DNA of 58,644 nucleotides. It comes from SVQP01 sp045603085 (lineage in GTDB: Bacteria > Bacillota > Clostridia > Oscillospirales > CAG-272). A program made the translations under genes and the position numbers. The notes beneath the pieces were generated by a model, which worked only from the letters and a program-made list of their open reading frames with translations, had not been told where the DNA came from and made no database searches. The stretch lies in NCBI GenBank assembly GCA_045603085.1, contig JAZULL010000136.1, forward strand, positions 1 through 58,644, written 5' to 3'. Positions 1-7,732 of the stretch are shown here, piece by piece (position 1 is the stretch's first letter; every line of letters starts with the position of its first letter).

Positions 1-237
1 CCAAGGAGTTGATTTATGACATTGTCTTCCTAAGCCCGCTTGGCCTCCGACTTCATACAGCATATCGCCGCGGCCGATCAGCTTTTCCGCGCCGCCCACG
101 TCAATGATGGTTCTGGAGTCGACCTGAGTGGACACGGTGAACGCGATACGGGAAGGAATGTTGGCCTTGATCAAGCCGGTCACGACGTCAACGGACGGAC
201 GCTGTGTACCGATGATGATATGAATACCGGCGGCTCA
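1..237 (-). pseudogene. FtsK/SpoIIIE-type gene, downstream remnant beyond an in-frame TGA
   Basis: Read through the TGA at 235-237, the same minus-strand frame continues as a typical FtsK motor domain: AAGIHIIIGTQRPSVDVVTG, then IPSRIAFTVSTQVDSRTI and GGAEKLIGRGDMLY. The TGA sits where FtsK proteins have Arg (QKA-R-AAGIH), so one C-to-T change in a CGA codon would explain it. Over roughly the last 55 bases at the window edge the reading no longer looks like FtsK (family: a PVG..KP..QG stretch after GDMLY), and no other frame restores it. The gamma domain is not in the window. Confidence 0.75.
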
Positions 238-2463
238 TGCCTTCTGCGCAAGACGGCAGATGCAGGTTTCCACGTCGTCGGGAGCGGTCATCATCAGGTC
301 TGCAAGCTCGTCGATGTTAATGTCGAGTCTGGGCAGATATTCCTTTTCGGGATCGTCCTTGGTGATCTCGTTGTAGCCGGTAATGTTACGCACACCAACC
401 TCCTCGATCAGCGAGAAGCGGCGCTCCATCTCGGCAACCGCACTTGCCAGAGCACCTGCGGCCTTCTTGGGGTCGCTGACGATGGGACAGTACAGATGCG
501 GAATATCACGGTAGGTGGTAAATTCAACCTTCTTGGGGTCGACCATGATCAGCTTGACCTCGTCGGGTCTTGCCTTGAAAAGCAAGCTCATGACAACGCA
601 GTTGATACATACCGACTTACCCATACCGGTTGCGCCCGCAACCAGAAGGTGAGGCATTTTCTCAATATCGAATACGACCGGCTTGCCCGAAACGTCTGCA
701 CCCAGGCAAACCGCAACCTTACTCTTATGATTGATAAATTCAGGGCTTTCCAAGAGGTTGCGCAGGAAAACGGTAGCAGGCTTATCGTTGGGCACCTCAA
801 TACCTACGGCAGCCTTACCGGGGATAGGTGCTTCGATACGCACGCCGGATTTTGCCAGGCTGAGTGCAATATCGTCCACCAGATTGGCAATGGCGCGCAC
901 GCGCACGCCCGCCTCGGGCTTGATCTCATAGCGGGTAACGGTGGGGCCTGTGGAGCAGGTAACCTCCTTGACGCGGATGTGAAAATCCTCCAGCGTCTGG
1001 CGAAGGATGGCAACGTTCTCGTCGATCTCCTCCTGGCTGGTATGGTAATGGGCAGAGCCTGCCGCCAGCATATCGGTGGTCGGGAATACGTAAACGCTCT
1101 CAAGGGGCTCGTCTGCACTCTCGGCAGCCTCATCCTCAGAATCGGGCCGGGCCAGCAGATCGTCCAGCAGCGCCTCGGTCTCATCCTCGGGCTCAGGCGC
1201 GGGCACGGGCTTCTTTTTGGTAGCATTCTTGAGGGCGGGACGGCCAAATACGCTGTCCGCGTCATCGTCCTCCAGATCCACCTCGAATTCGGCTACGGTA
1301 CCGTCGTCGGCGAAAACGCCCTCGGCCAACTCGTCGAATTCAGCGTGCAGACCCTCCTCTTCCTCGGGGGCAGCATCCTCGGCCACAGCCTCGGTCAGTC
1401 TTGCTTCTGCAACCGCATCGGCAACGGCGGCCTCGGATTCATCCGCACCGTCGGTCATCTTGAGAGGATGGAAGCCGCTCTCGTCCCCGTCCTCGTCGTC
1501 GTCGCGACGCTTCTTTTTATCCTTGCGCGTACGTCGGGGCTGATCCTCTATCACCTCGCCGGTCTCGGCGTCCACCTCCAGGGTCTCTCTGCCGCGCTTT
1601 TTCTTGTTCTTGACGGGAGCTGCGGGCTCCTCTTCATATTCCTCGTAATCTTCCTCGTAGTCCTCGTCCTCGTAGTCGTCCTCATCCTCCTCTTCGGCGG
1701 CAAGACGTGCGCGCTCGGCGCGCTTTGCATTGGCTGCCTTGATTCTGAGCCAGATCTGGTGAGGGGTGATCTCAAGCAGTACAAAGAACAGAATGATCAG
1801 GCAGAACGGCAGAACGATGAACGATCCCCAACGGAACGCCCAGCAGCACACCCAGCCAACGTAGCCGCCCAGAAGTCCGCCCGCCTCGAGCGCAACGCTC
1901 TGGTTATACAAAAGGGTCAGCGCGGTCTGCATATTGGCGGTATCCGCACCTGCCACGATAATGTGATAGAATGCAGAAAACGTGCCGATGATCATGACCG
2001 ACAGCACGGCCTTGATGGCGCGCGTGACACCGTCGGTAGCCTTAAACCAGAAAATACCGAAAATGACCAGCAGGACCGGGAACAGATAGGACGCGGGTCC
2101 AAAGATACCGAACATAATGTTGCGGCAGACAAAATTACCGATCTCGCCCTCCAGCTGTGTACCGTTGGCTTCGCCGATCACGTCCAGCACCAGCAGCACG
2201 GTCAGAATCAGCGCAAATGCAAACAGAATAAAGGGCACAAACTGCGAAAATTTATTCTTTCGGCGGTTGGAGGCCGCTACCCTTTCCAGATTTTTCTTTC
2301 TTTGCTCGGGGCTGACGTTGGCACCGCCCTTGCCCTTTTTGGCCGTGCTCTTTTTGGGCGCCGGCTTTTTGGCCTTGGACGCACCCTTCTTGGGGGCTTG
2401 GGCCTTAGGGCTTTGCTTGGTCGGTGTCTGAACCTGCTCCGAAGTCGTCTTTTTTGTTGCCAT
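235..2463 (-). CDS. ftsK: DNA translocase FtsK/SpoIIIE family, interrupted
   Basis: This family is a membrane-anchored hexameric ATPase that pumps chromosomal DNA through the division septum or into the forespore. From the ATG at 2463 the protein has 742 residues: a basic Lys/Ala/Pro-rich N-terminus, about four membrane segments (residues 75-240), a long acidic Glu/Asp linker, the alpha domain, and the start of the RecA-like beta domain with Walker A GATGMGKSV (about residue 610) and the Walker B-like INIDELADLMM (about 720). Reading then stops at a TGA that replaces a conserved Arg, before the sensor and gamma regions. The start was chosen because MATKK follows a GAGGA site; an upstream in-frame ATG at 2526 lies almost on the transcription start and has no ribosome binding site. 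As written the product would lack part of the motor and be inactive, so a contig-edge error is possible. Confidence 0.85.
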   Translation of the reverse strand: MATKKTTSEQVQTPTKQSPKAQAPKKGASKAKKPAPKKSTAKKGKGGANVSPEQRKKNLERVAASNRRKNKFSQFVPFILFAFALILTVLLVLDVIGEANGTQLEGEIGNFVCRNIMFGIFGPASYLFPVLLVIFGIFWFKATDGVTRAIKAVLSVMIIGTFSAFYHIIVAGADTANMQTALTLLYNQSVALEAGGLLGGYVGWVCCWAFRWGSFIVLPFCLIILFFVLLEITPHQIWLRIKAANAKRAERARLAAEEEDEDDYEDEDYEEDYEEYEEEPAAPVKNKKKRGRETLEVDAETGEVIEDQPRRTRKDKKKRRDDDEDGDESGFHPLKMTDGADESEAAVADAVAEARLTEAVAEDAAPEEEEGLHAEFDELAEGVFADDGTVAEFEVDLEDDDADSVFGRPALKNATKKKPVPAPEPEDETEALLDDLLARPDSEDEAAESADEPLESVYVFPTTDMLAAGSAHYHTSQEEIDENVAILRQTLEDFHIRVKEVTCSTGPTVTRYEIKPEAGVRVRAIANLVDDIALSLAKSGVRIEAPIPGKAAVGIEVPNDKPATVFLRNLLESPEFINHKSKVAVCLGADVSGKPVVFDIEKMPHLLVAGATGMGKSVCINCVVMSLLFKARPDEVKLIMVDPKKVEFTTYRDIPHLYCPIVSDPKKAAGALASAVAEMERRFSLIEEVGVRNITGYNEITKDDPEKEYLPRLDINIDELADLMMTAPDDVETCICRLAQKA

Positions 2464-2544
2464 TAGGTGGAAATCCTCGTCTTTCTCAAAAATTTCAACG
2501 TATGTAAATCGCTTTGCGCGGCACATTAGATAACAGTTATGTTT

Positions 2545-2573
2545 ATTATAACATTATTCAGGCAAAATTGCAA
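2545..2573 (-). promoter_or_regulatory. Sigma-A-type promoter for the ftsK-like gene
   Basis: On the minus strand TTGCAA (2568-2573) and TATAAT (2545-2550) are 17 bp apart. Transcription would begin near 2538, about 75 nt before the chosen ATG. Confidence 0.6.
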
Positions 2574-2611
2574 GTACCGTTGGCGGTATTTGTGTGAAAA
2601 AGGAGAAAATT

Positions 2612-2995
2612 ATGCAAGCTTTACGCCGTCGCGCCCGTTTTGGTTTGCTTGTCGGGTGCGGCTTTGCCGCGGGACTGATCAACGGACTTCTGGGCGCAGG
2701 CGGAGGGATCGTGCTGGTGCTGATCATCTCGCGCCTGTGCCGCGACTCTCTGCCCGATCAGCGCGACGTGTATGCCAACGCGCTACTGGTCACGCTGGCA
2801 CTGACCCTGACCTCGACCGTGCTGTATATCACGGGCGGCAACGCGCCGCCTGCCGATCTTTCGGCCGTCGTGCTCCCCGCCGCCGCAGGAGGACTTGCGG
2901 GCGGGCTTTTGATGGGGCGCATTTCATCAGATACCATCAAGCTGATCTTTGCCGTGCTGCTGGTCATCTCGGGCGCGGTCATGCTCCTGCGATAA
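2612..2995 (+). CDS. TauE/SafE (TSUP) family half-permease, first half
   Basis: This is a hydrophobic protein of 127 residues with about four membrane segments. Its N-terminal signature, INGLLGAGGGIVLVLII, is the Gly-rich motif that opens each repeat of TSUP permeases (sulfite, sulfonate or small organic anion transport). Full TSUP proteins are about 250 residues and built of two such repeats; this gene encodes one. The ATG at 2612 follows AAGGAGA. The next gene begins 16 nt downstream and encodes the matching second half, so the two products probably assemble into one permease. The substrate cannot be told. Confidence 0.75.
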   Translation: MQALRRRARFGLLVGCGFAAGLINGLLGAGGGIVLVLIISRLCRDSLPDQRDVYANALLVTLALTLTSTVLYITGGNAPPADLSAVVLPAAAGGLAGGLLMGRISSDTIKLIFAVLLVISGAVMLLR

Positions 2996-3011
2996 ATTCA
3001 AGGAGGTTTTT

Positions 3012-3416
3012 ATGAAGGTTTTGGGTATGCTCATTCCCTTTTGCATCGCCGTGCTCTCGGGGCTGGGTGTAGGGAGCGGCGGACTTCTGGTCATTTATCT
3101 GACACTGATCGAGGGCGTCCCCCAGCTGCGCGCGCAGGGGATCAACCTGGTGTTTTTCATTTTCTCAGCCGGCGCATCCATGCTCTCGCATCTGATGCAC
3201 CGCCGCCTGCTCTTCCCCTTGTGCATTTTGCTGATCGTGTGTGGCATTCCGGGCACGCTGGCGGGCTCATATCTTGCAAGCGTCATGCCCGCCGCCCTTT
3301 TGCGGCGCATCTTTGGCGCGTTCTTGGTGATCGCGGGCACGCTGACGCTGACAAAAAGCGCTAAATTGCGCGTATTCTTTGGCAAAATTCACAAGAGTGC
3401 GTATATAAATAAATGA
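3012..3416 (+). CDS. TauE/SafE (TSUP) family half-permease, second half
   Basis: This 134-residue membrane protein carries the second TSUP-type repeat, seen as GLGVGSGGLLVIYLTL followed by PQLRAQGINLVFF. It has about four hydrophobic segments and a basic cytoplasmic tail. AAGGAGG lies just ahead of the ATG. The pairing with the preceding half-size gene, on the same strand with little space between, supports a heteromeric permease. Both genes keep their own start, stop and ribosome binding site, so this is a stable split arrangement rather than a recent frameshift. Confidence 0.75.
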   Translation: MKVLGMLIPFCIAVLSGLGVGSGGLLVIYLTLIEGVPQLRAQGINLVFFIFSAGASMLSHLMHRRLLFPLCILLIVCGIPGTLAGSYLASVMPAALLRRIFGAFLVIAGTLTLTKSAKLRVFFGKIHKSAYINK

Positions 3417-3456
3417 GATTTTTTCATATAGGACAACTTTTTTTGCGCACAACCCC

Positions 3457-3485
3457 TTTACAAGACCCGAGATTTGTGATATAAT
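3457..3485 (+). promoter_or_regulatory. Sigma-A promoter of rpsO
   Basis: TTTACA (3457-3462) and a perfect TATAAT (3480-3485) are separated by exactly 17 bp. Transcription would start near 3492. Confidence 0.85.
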
Positions 3486-3491
3486 ATGTTA

Positions 3492-3596
3492 TGCATGGCG
3501 TTCTCACGGCCCTCGGACAAACGGCTGCTAAGCGGCACTTTCACCCGCCGATCTCTGTGGGACACGTTTTTTGCAGGAATTTATTTATTTTGAAAG
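3492..3596 (+). promoter_or_regulatory. Untranslated leader of rpsO, possible S15 autoregulatory site
   Basis: About 105 nt lie between the predicted transcription start and the rpsO ribosome binding site. The first two thirds are GC-rich with several short complementary blocks (CGGC/GCCG, GCGG/CCGC); the rest is AT-rich. In several bacterial groups S15 represses its own mRNA through such a leader. That role is inferred from position and composition, and no known S15-binding fold was demonstrated. Confidence 0.3.
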
Positions 3597-3608
3597 GTGA
3601 AAACAATC

Positions 3609-3872
3609 ATGACCACTCAAGAAAAACAGGCAATCATTGAGCAGTATGCTATCCACGAGGGTGACACCGGTTCCCCCGAAGTTCAGATCGCTATCCTGAC
3701 CTACCGCATCAACAACCTCACCGAGCACCTCAAGGGCAACCATCACGACAACCACAGCCGTCGCGGCCTGTCCAAGATGGTCGGTCACAGAAGAAACCTG
3801 CTGGGCTACCTCCAGAAGGTTGACATCGAGCGTTACCGTGCGATCATCAAGAAGCTGAACATCAGAAAGTAA
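3609..3872 (+). CDS. rpsO: 30S ribosomal protein S15
   Basis: S15 binds the central domain of 16S rRNA early in small-subunit assembly. The 87-residue product has the family's standard length and signature: GDTGSPEVQIAILTYRIN, then HDNHSRRGLSKMVGHRRNLL and the closing YRAIIKKLNIRK. The ATG at 3609 gives the canonical N-terminus MTTQEKQ and follows AAAGG; a GTG twelve bases upstream is possible but less likely. The gene has its own promoter and terminator and precedes pnp, a gene order conserved across many bacteria. Confidence 0.97.
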   Translation: MTTQEKQAIIEQYAIHEGDTGSPEVQIAILTYRINNLTEHLKGNHHDNHSRRGLSKMVGHRRNLLGYLQKVDIERYRAIIKKLNIRK

Positions 3873-3879
3873 TGACTGC

Positions 3880-3931
3880 GGGAGTGGAAAGCGGCGGATT
3901 TCTCTGCCGCTTCCGCTCCCAACTGTTTTTT
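3880..3931 (+). terminator. Intrinsic terminator after rpsO
   Basis: Arms GGGAG-t-GGAA-a-GCGGC and GCCGC-TTCC-g-CTCCC form a strong hairpin, followed by a run of six T residues. Confidence 0.8.
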
Positions 3932-4188
3932 AGCCGTACGGGAGCCGAAACGAATTGCCCGAGGGGTTAAAAAACCGCAAAAGCCCATCAAAAATTGCAT
4001 TCGCCCTCGGGTGCGAGCAGTTTTGACAAAGCAGATTATTTCGAGCTCAAAAGCTCTTCCTGCAGGATATACAAACAGTATTTCCAAGGGAAGAGATGCA
4101 GAGATCGGACAAAGCTGCACGTCAAAGCCGGTTTGCTTCTGCTCCCGTGCGGCTACGCCAAAAAACAATCACCTCGCACGGATTTAGA

Positions 4189-4235
4189 ACTTAAACGCGT
4201 GCTCGTCCGGTGCATGGACAAGCCCGGGTTTAAGT
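4189..4235 (+). other. Long hairpin in the pnp leader, candidate RNase III processing site
   Basis: ACTTAAAC (4189-4196) pairs perfectly with GTTTAAGT (4228-4235). Inside it, GCTcGTCC pairs with GGACaAGC around a 7-nt loop, giving a stacked stem of about 15 bp. No T run follows, so it is not a terminator. E. coli has an RNase III-cleaved hairpin in the same rpsO-pnp interval, used for pnp autoregulation. A similar role here is inference from position and shape. The rest of 3932-4292 shows no gene I can support. Confidence 0.5.
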
Positions 4236-4292
4236 GCTAAAACCGGTGCGGGAGCTAAACAATTAATTATCAAAACAAGGAGATTACAAGAA

Positions 4293-6440
4293 ATGAATTC
4301 ACCCGCAATTATCAGTTCTGAAATGAATTTCAAGAACCACAGAGTGTTCCACTACACCCTTGCAGGCAGACCCCTGGTGATCGAAACCGGTAAGGTTGCA
4401 GGTCTGGCAAACGGCTCGGTTCTCTGCCGCTACGGCGATACCGTCGTTCTTTGCTGTGCTACCGCTTCCGAGAAGCCCCGTGACGGCATCGACTTCCTGC
4501 CCCTTTCCGTAGACTTTGACGAAAGAATGTACGCCGCAGGTAAGATCCCCGGCGGTTACCTCAAGAGAGAGGGTAAGCCCTCCGAAAAGGCAATCCTGAC
4601 CAGCCGCGTCATCGACCGTCCCGTCCGCCCCCTGTTCCCCAAGGATCTGCGCAACGACGTTGCTCTGACCCTGACCGTTATGTCCGTTGACCCCGACTGC
4701 GCTCCCGAAGTCACCGCTATGATCGGTGCCTCCACCGCTCTGGCTATTTCCGATATTCCGTGGAACGGCCCCATCGGCGGCGCATGGGTAGGCCTGGTTG
4801 ACGGCGAGTTTGTGCTCAACCCCACCGCTGAGCAGCAGAAGAAGAGCGAGATGCAGCTGACCGTTGCAGCCTCCATGAACAAGGTGGTTATGATCGAGGC
4901 AGGCGCTAACCAGGTTGACGACGACGTGATGTACGACGCTATCATGTACGCGCACAAGGAGATCAAGGAGCTGCTCGGCTTTATCAACGCCATCATCGAC
5001 GAGGTTGGTAAGCCCAAGTTCGAGTATCCCTCCTGCGAGCTGGATCACGATATGTTCGACAAGGTATTCGCTTTCTGCGAAAAGGACGTTATGTTCGCTC
5101 TGGACACCGATGACAAGACTGTTCGCGATGCACGTATGGTTCCCGTTAAGGATGCCATCCTTGAACAGTTCTCCGAGGAATATCCCGAGCTGCCCGGCAT
5201 GATGGACGAGCTGGTCTACAAGATCCAGAAGAAGATCGTCCGCCGCTGGCTGCTGCAGGACAAGAAGAGAGTTGACGGCAGAACCATGAACCAGATCCGT
5301 CCTCTGGGCGCCGAGGTTGGCGTTCTCCCCCGTACTCACGGCTCGGGTCTGTTCACCAGAGGCCAGACTCAGGTTATGACCGTTGCTACCCTGGGCACTC
5401 TCTCCGAGGCGCAGATGCTGGACGGTATCGATTCCGAGACCTCCAAGAGATATATGCACCACTACAATATGCCCGGCTTCTCCACCGGTGAGGCTAAGGC
5501 TGTACGTTCTCCCGGCCGTCGCGAGATCGGTCACGGCGCTCTGGCTGAGCGTTCTCTGGTTCCCGTTCTTCCCTCCGAGGAGGAATTCCCCTATGCAATC
5601 AGACTGGTTTCCGACGTCGTTTCCTCCAACGGTTCGACCTCTCAGGGCTCCGTCTGCGGCTCTACCCTGGCTCTGATGGACGCCGGCGTGCCGATCAAGG
5701 CTCCCGTTGCAGGTATCTCCTGCGGTCTGATCACTGCTGAGGACGGCTCCTGGGATACCATGATCGACATTCAGGGTCTTGAGGACTTCTACGGCGACAT
5801 GGACTTCAAGGTTGCAGGTACTCACAAGGGTATCACCTCCATTCAGATGGACCTCAAGATCGACGGTCTTACCCCCGAGATCATCAAGCAGGCATTCCAG
5901 CAGACCCGTGCCGGCAGAGAATATATCATCGATAACGTACTGCTCAAGGCGATCCCCGCTCCCAGAGCCGAGGTTTCCAAGTACGCTCCCAAGATGACCA
6001 CCATGCACATCGATCCCGATAAGATCCGCGAGGTTATCGGTAAGGGTGGCTCCACCATTCAGAAGATCGTTGCTGAAAGCGGCGCTAAGGTCGACATCGA
6101 GGACGACGGCACCATCGTTATCGCTGCTATCAACGGCGAAGCTGCAGCTGCTGCTAAGGCTATGATCGACGCTATCGTATTCGAGCCCGAGGTTGGCGCT
6201 ACCTACACCGGCAAGGTCGTAAAGATCCTTGCAAGCAAGGACAAGCCCAACGAGGACGTAGGCTGCTTCGTTGAGTACGCTCCCGGCAAGGACGGCATGG
6301 TTCACATTTCCAAGATCTGCGACAAGAGAATCAACAAGGTAACCGATGCAGGTATCGACGTTGGCTCGGCTGTCAAGGTGAAGTACATGGGTCTGGACAA
6401 GAAGGGCCGTATGGACTTCTCCATCAAGGACGCAAAGTAA
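4293..6440 (+). CDS. pnp: Polyribonucleotide nucleotidyltransferase (PNPase)
   Basis: PNPase degrades RNA 3' to 5' by phosphorolysis and can add tails in reverse. At 715 residues the protein is full length. The first RNase PH domain begins near residue 12 (YTLAGRPLVIETGKVA), then comes an all-helical linker, then the second RNase PH domain with TFG-region motifs LPRTHGSGLFTRGQTQ and SNGSTSQGSVCGSTLALMDAG. A KH domain (about 568-620, REVIGKGGSTIQKI) and an S1 domain (about 635-715, DGMVHISKI) follow. The ATG at 4293 lies behind AAGGAG; a second ATG ten codons in is possible. A 360-nt leader with a long hairpin precedes it, suggesting post-transcriptional control. Confidence 0.97.
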   Translation: MNSPAIISSEMNFKNHRVFHYTLAGRPLVIETGKVAGLANGSVLCRYGDTVVLCCATASEKPRDGIDFLPLSVDFDERMYAAGKIPGGYLKREGKPSEKAILTSRVIDRPVRPLFPKDLRNDVALTLTVMSVDPDCAPEVTAMIGASTALAISDIPWNGPIGGAWVGLVDGEFVLNPTAEQQKKSEMQLTVAASMNKVVMIEAGANQVDDDVMYDAIMYAHKEIKELLGFINAIIDEVGKPKFEYPSCELDHDMFDKVFAFCEKDVMFALDTDDKTVRDARMVPVKDAILEQFSEEYPELPGMMDELVYKIQKKIVRRWLLQDKKRVDGRTMNQIRPLGAEVGVLPRTHGSGLFTRGQTQVMTVATLGTLSEAQMLDGIDSETSKRYMHHYNMPGFSTGEAKAVRSPGRREIGHGALAERSLVPVLPSEEEFPYAIRLVSDVVSSNGSTSQGSVCGSTLALMDAGVPIKAPVAGISCGLITAEDGSWDTMIDIQGLEDFYGDMDFKVAGTHKGITSIQMDLKIDGLTPEIIKQAFQQTRAGREYIIDNVLLKAIPAPRAEVSKYAPKMTTMHIDPDKIREVIGKGGSTIQKIVAESGAKVDIEDDGTIVIAAINGEAAAAAKAMIDAIVFEPEVGATYTGKVVKILASKDKPNEDVGCFVEYAPGKDGMVHISKICDKRINKVTDAGIDVGSAVKVKYMGLDKKGRMDFSIKDAK

Positions 6441-6478
6441 TTCACCACCAAAATACAGATTGACGAAAGGAGTTTTCC

Positions 6479-7495
6479 ATGGATAACAACAGAACCCCTC
6501 GCAGCTACTCCACAGGTACCGTCAAGCGCGATAACCGTCAGCAGCAGCAAAAACTGGTCGTCATCCTGATCTGCATTGTCATCGCTCTGCTTCTGGTCGT
6601 GTTCTCGACCATAATCATTGCCAAGATCGTCACAGCCGTCGCCGGCGGATTCGGCTGGGGCTGGGGCAACGCAAACCCCTCCGAAGTACAGTATCAGAAC
6701 GTGACCATCGACAAGAATCAGACCCTCTACGGTCCTTTGGCACTGGTCAACGATACCCATGAATATAAGTTCCCCGAGGAAGCCACCAATCACCTGGCCA
6801 ACATCTGGGAATACCGTGCCTCCAACACTCCCGAGGGCGCAAACACCGCCTACAAAACCAGCCTGAACACTCTGACGCTGGACGGTGCAGCACTGGTTGC
6901 AATGCACGAGTGGCTGACCGACTTCAACGAGGCAACCGGCAAGAGAGATACCATCATTTCCTCCGCTTACCGTACCTTCGAGGAGCAGAGTAAGTTCCAG
7001 ATCGCCGCAGGTAAGTCCGACCACCACACCGGCTACGGCGTGACGCTCAAGATTTACGATGGCTCTATCACAACCGATATTTACTCTGATCCCACCTACT
7101 ACGATTGGCTGAGCGCAAATGCGCACAAGTACGGCTTTGTGGTTCGTTACCCCGAGGACAAGGCCGCTATTACCGGTATCACCAACTACGTAGAGTATTT
7201 CCACTACGTTGGCTACGGCCCTGCTAAGTACATGCAGGACAACAACCTGTGCCTTGAGGAGTTTGTCGCACAGATCAAGTCTTACTCTGTGGACAAGCCT
7301 TTGGAGGTTACAGATGCAAACGGCCAGGACTGGCTGATCTACTACACCGCATGCCAGGGAGACGTGACCACCGTTAAGCTGCCCACCAACTTCACCTACA
7401 CCATTTCCGGTGATAACGAAGGTGGCATCATCGTTTGCGTTTCCCTGTCCAAGAACGCTGTTCAGGGGCAGGAAACCGACGAGGCTGCGCAGTAA
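6479..7495 (+). CDS. VanY/DacB-like D-Ala-D-Ala carboxypeptidase family protein with altered metal site
   Basis: This protein of 338 residues has a short cytoplasmic N-terminus, one membrane segment (about residues 24-52) and an external VanY-type domain. Family landmarks are SSAYRTFEEQ, SDHHTGYGV (about 179), YGFVVRYPEDKAAITG and EYFHYVGYG (about 238). VanY enzymes use a SxHxxGxAxD motif and an ExxH motif to hold zinc and catalyse removal of the last D-Ala from peptidoglycan stems. Here the second His and the Glu-x-x-His are kept, but the motif Asp is Thr (GYGVT). The protein may be inactive or bind metal differently. It sits 38 nt after pnp and ends at a terminator, so it may be co-transcribed with pnp. 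Confidence 0.75.
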   Translation: MDNNRTPRSYSTGTVKRDNRQQQQKLVVILICIVIALLLVVFSTIIIAKIVTAVAGGFGWGWGNANPSEVQYQNVTIDKNQTLYGPLALVNDTHEYKFPEEATNHLANIWEYRASNTPEGANTAYKTSLNTLTLDGAALVAMHEWLTDFNEATGKRDTIISSAYRTFEEQSKFQIAAGKSDHHTGYGVTLKIYDGSITTDIYSDPTYYDWLSANAHKYGFVVRYPEDKAAITGITNYVEYFHYVGYGPAKYMQDNNLCLEEFVAQIKSYSVDKPLEVTDANGQDWLIYYTACQGDVTTVKLPTNFTYTISGDNEGGIIVCVSLSKNAVQGQETDEAAQ

Positions 7496-7507
7496 TTTAA
7501 ACGACAT

Positions 7508-7540
7508 AAGGGGATTTGCGTCATGCAATTCCCCTTTTTG
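7508..7540 (+). terminator. Intrinsic terminator after the VanY-like gene
   Basis: AAGGGGATTTGC pairs with GCAATTCCCCTT (one mismatch) around a short loop, and the right arm runs into five T residues. Confidence 0.85.
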
Positions 7541-7732
7541 TTTCCCGTAACAGACGCCAATTAATCGCTCTCGGGCCACCAATCATGTGAAATTTCCTGC
7601 ATTATGTGTAAAACGCCATGCCAATGCAAAAAAATTCTTGATTTGGTCAATTTTTGGTCACATTCTGATAGTATACTGGATAAACAGAAATATTTCATGA
7701 GAAACAGATTCCCCGAAAGGAGATTACTTTAT

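Noticed and set aside
235..237. Recoding of TGA as an amino acid in this genome
   Set aside because: TGA ends several intact genes here with a correct C-terminus (for example at 54073-54075 and 56278-56280), so it is a normal stop.
40..2466. An 808-codon open frame on the plus strand opposite the ftsK-like gene
   Set aside because: It is a shadow of the real minus-strand gene: low-complexity, no family motif, no start signal, and it crosses the promoter-facing end of ftsK.
3492..3596. A possible tRNA or T-box in the rpsO leader
   Set aside because: No cloverleaf, no T-box specifier/antiterminator consensus (TGG-containing bulge) could be found.
4299..6305. A 668-codon open frame antisense to pnp
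   Set aside because: It mirrors the codon pattern of pnp, shows no recognisable domain, and the sense strand encodes a full PNPase.
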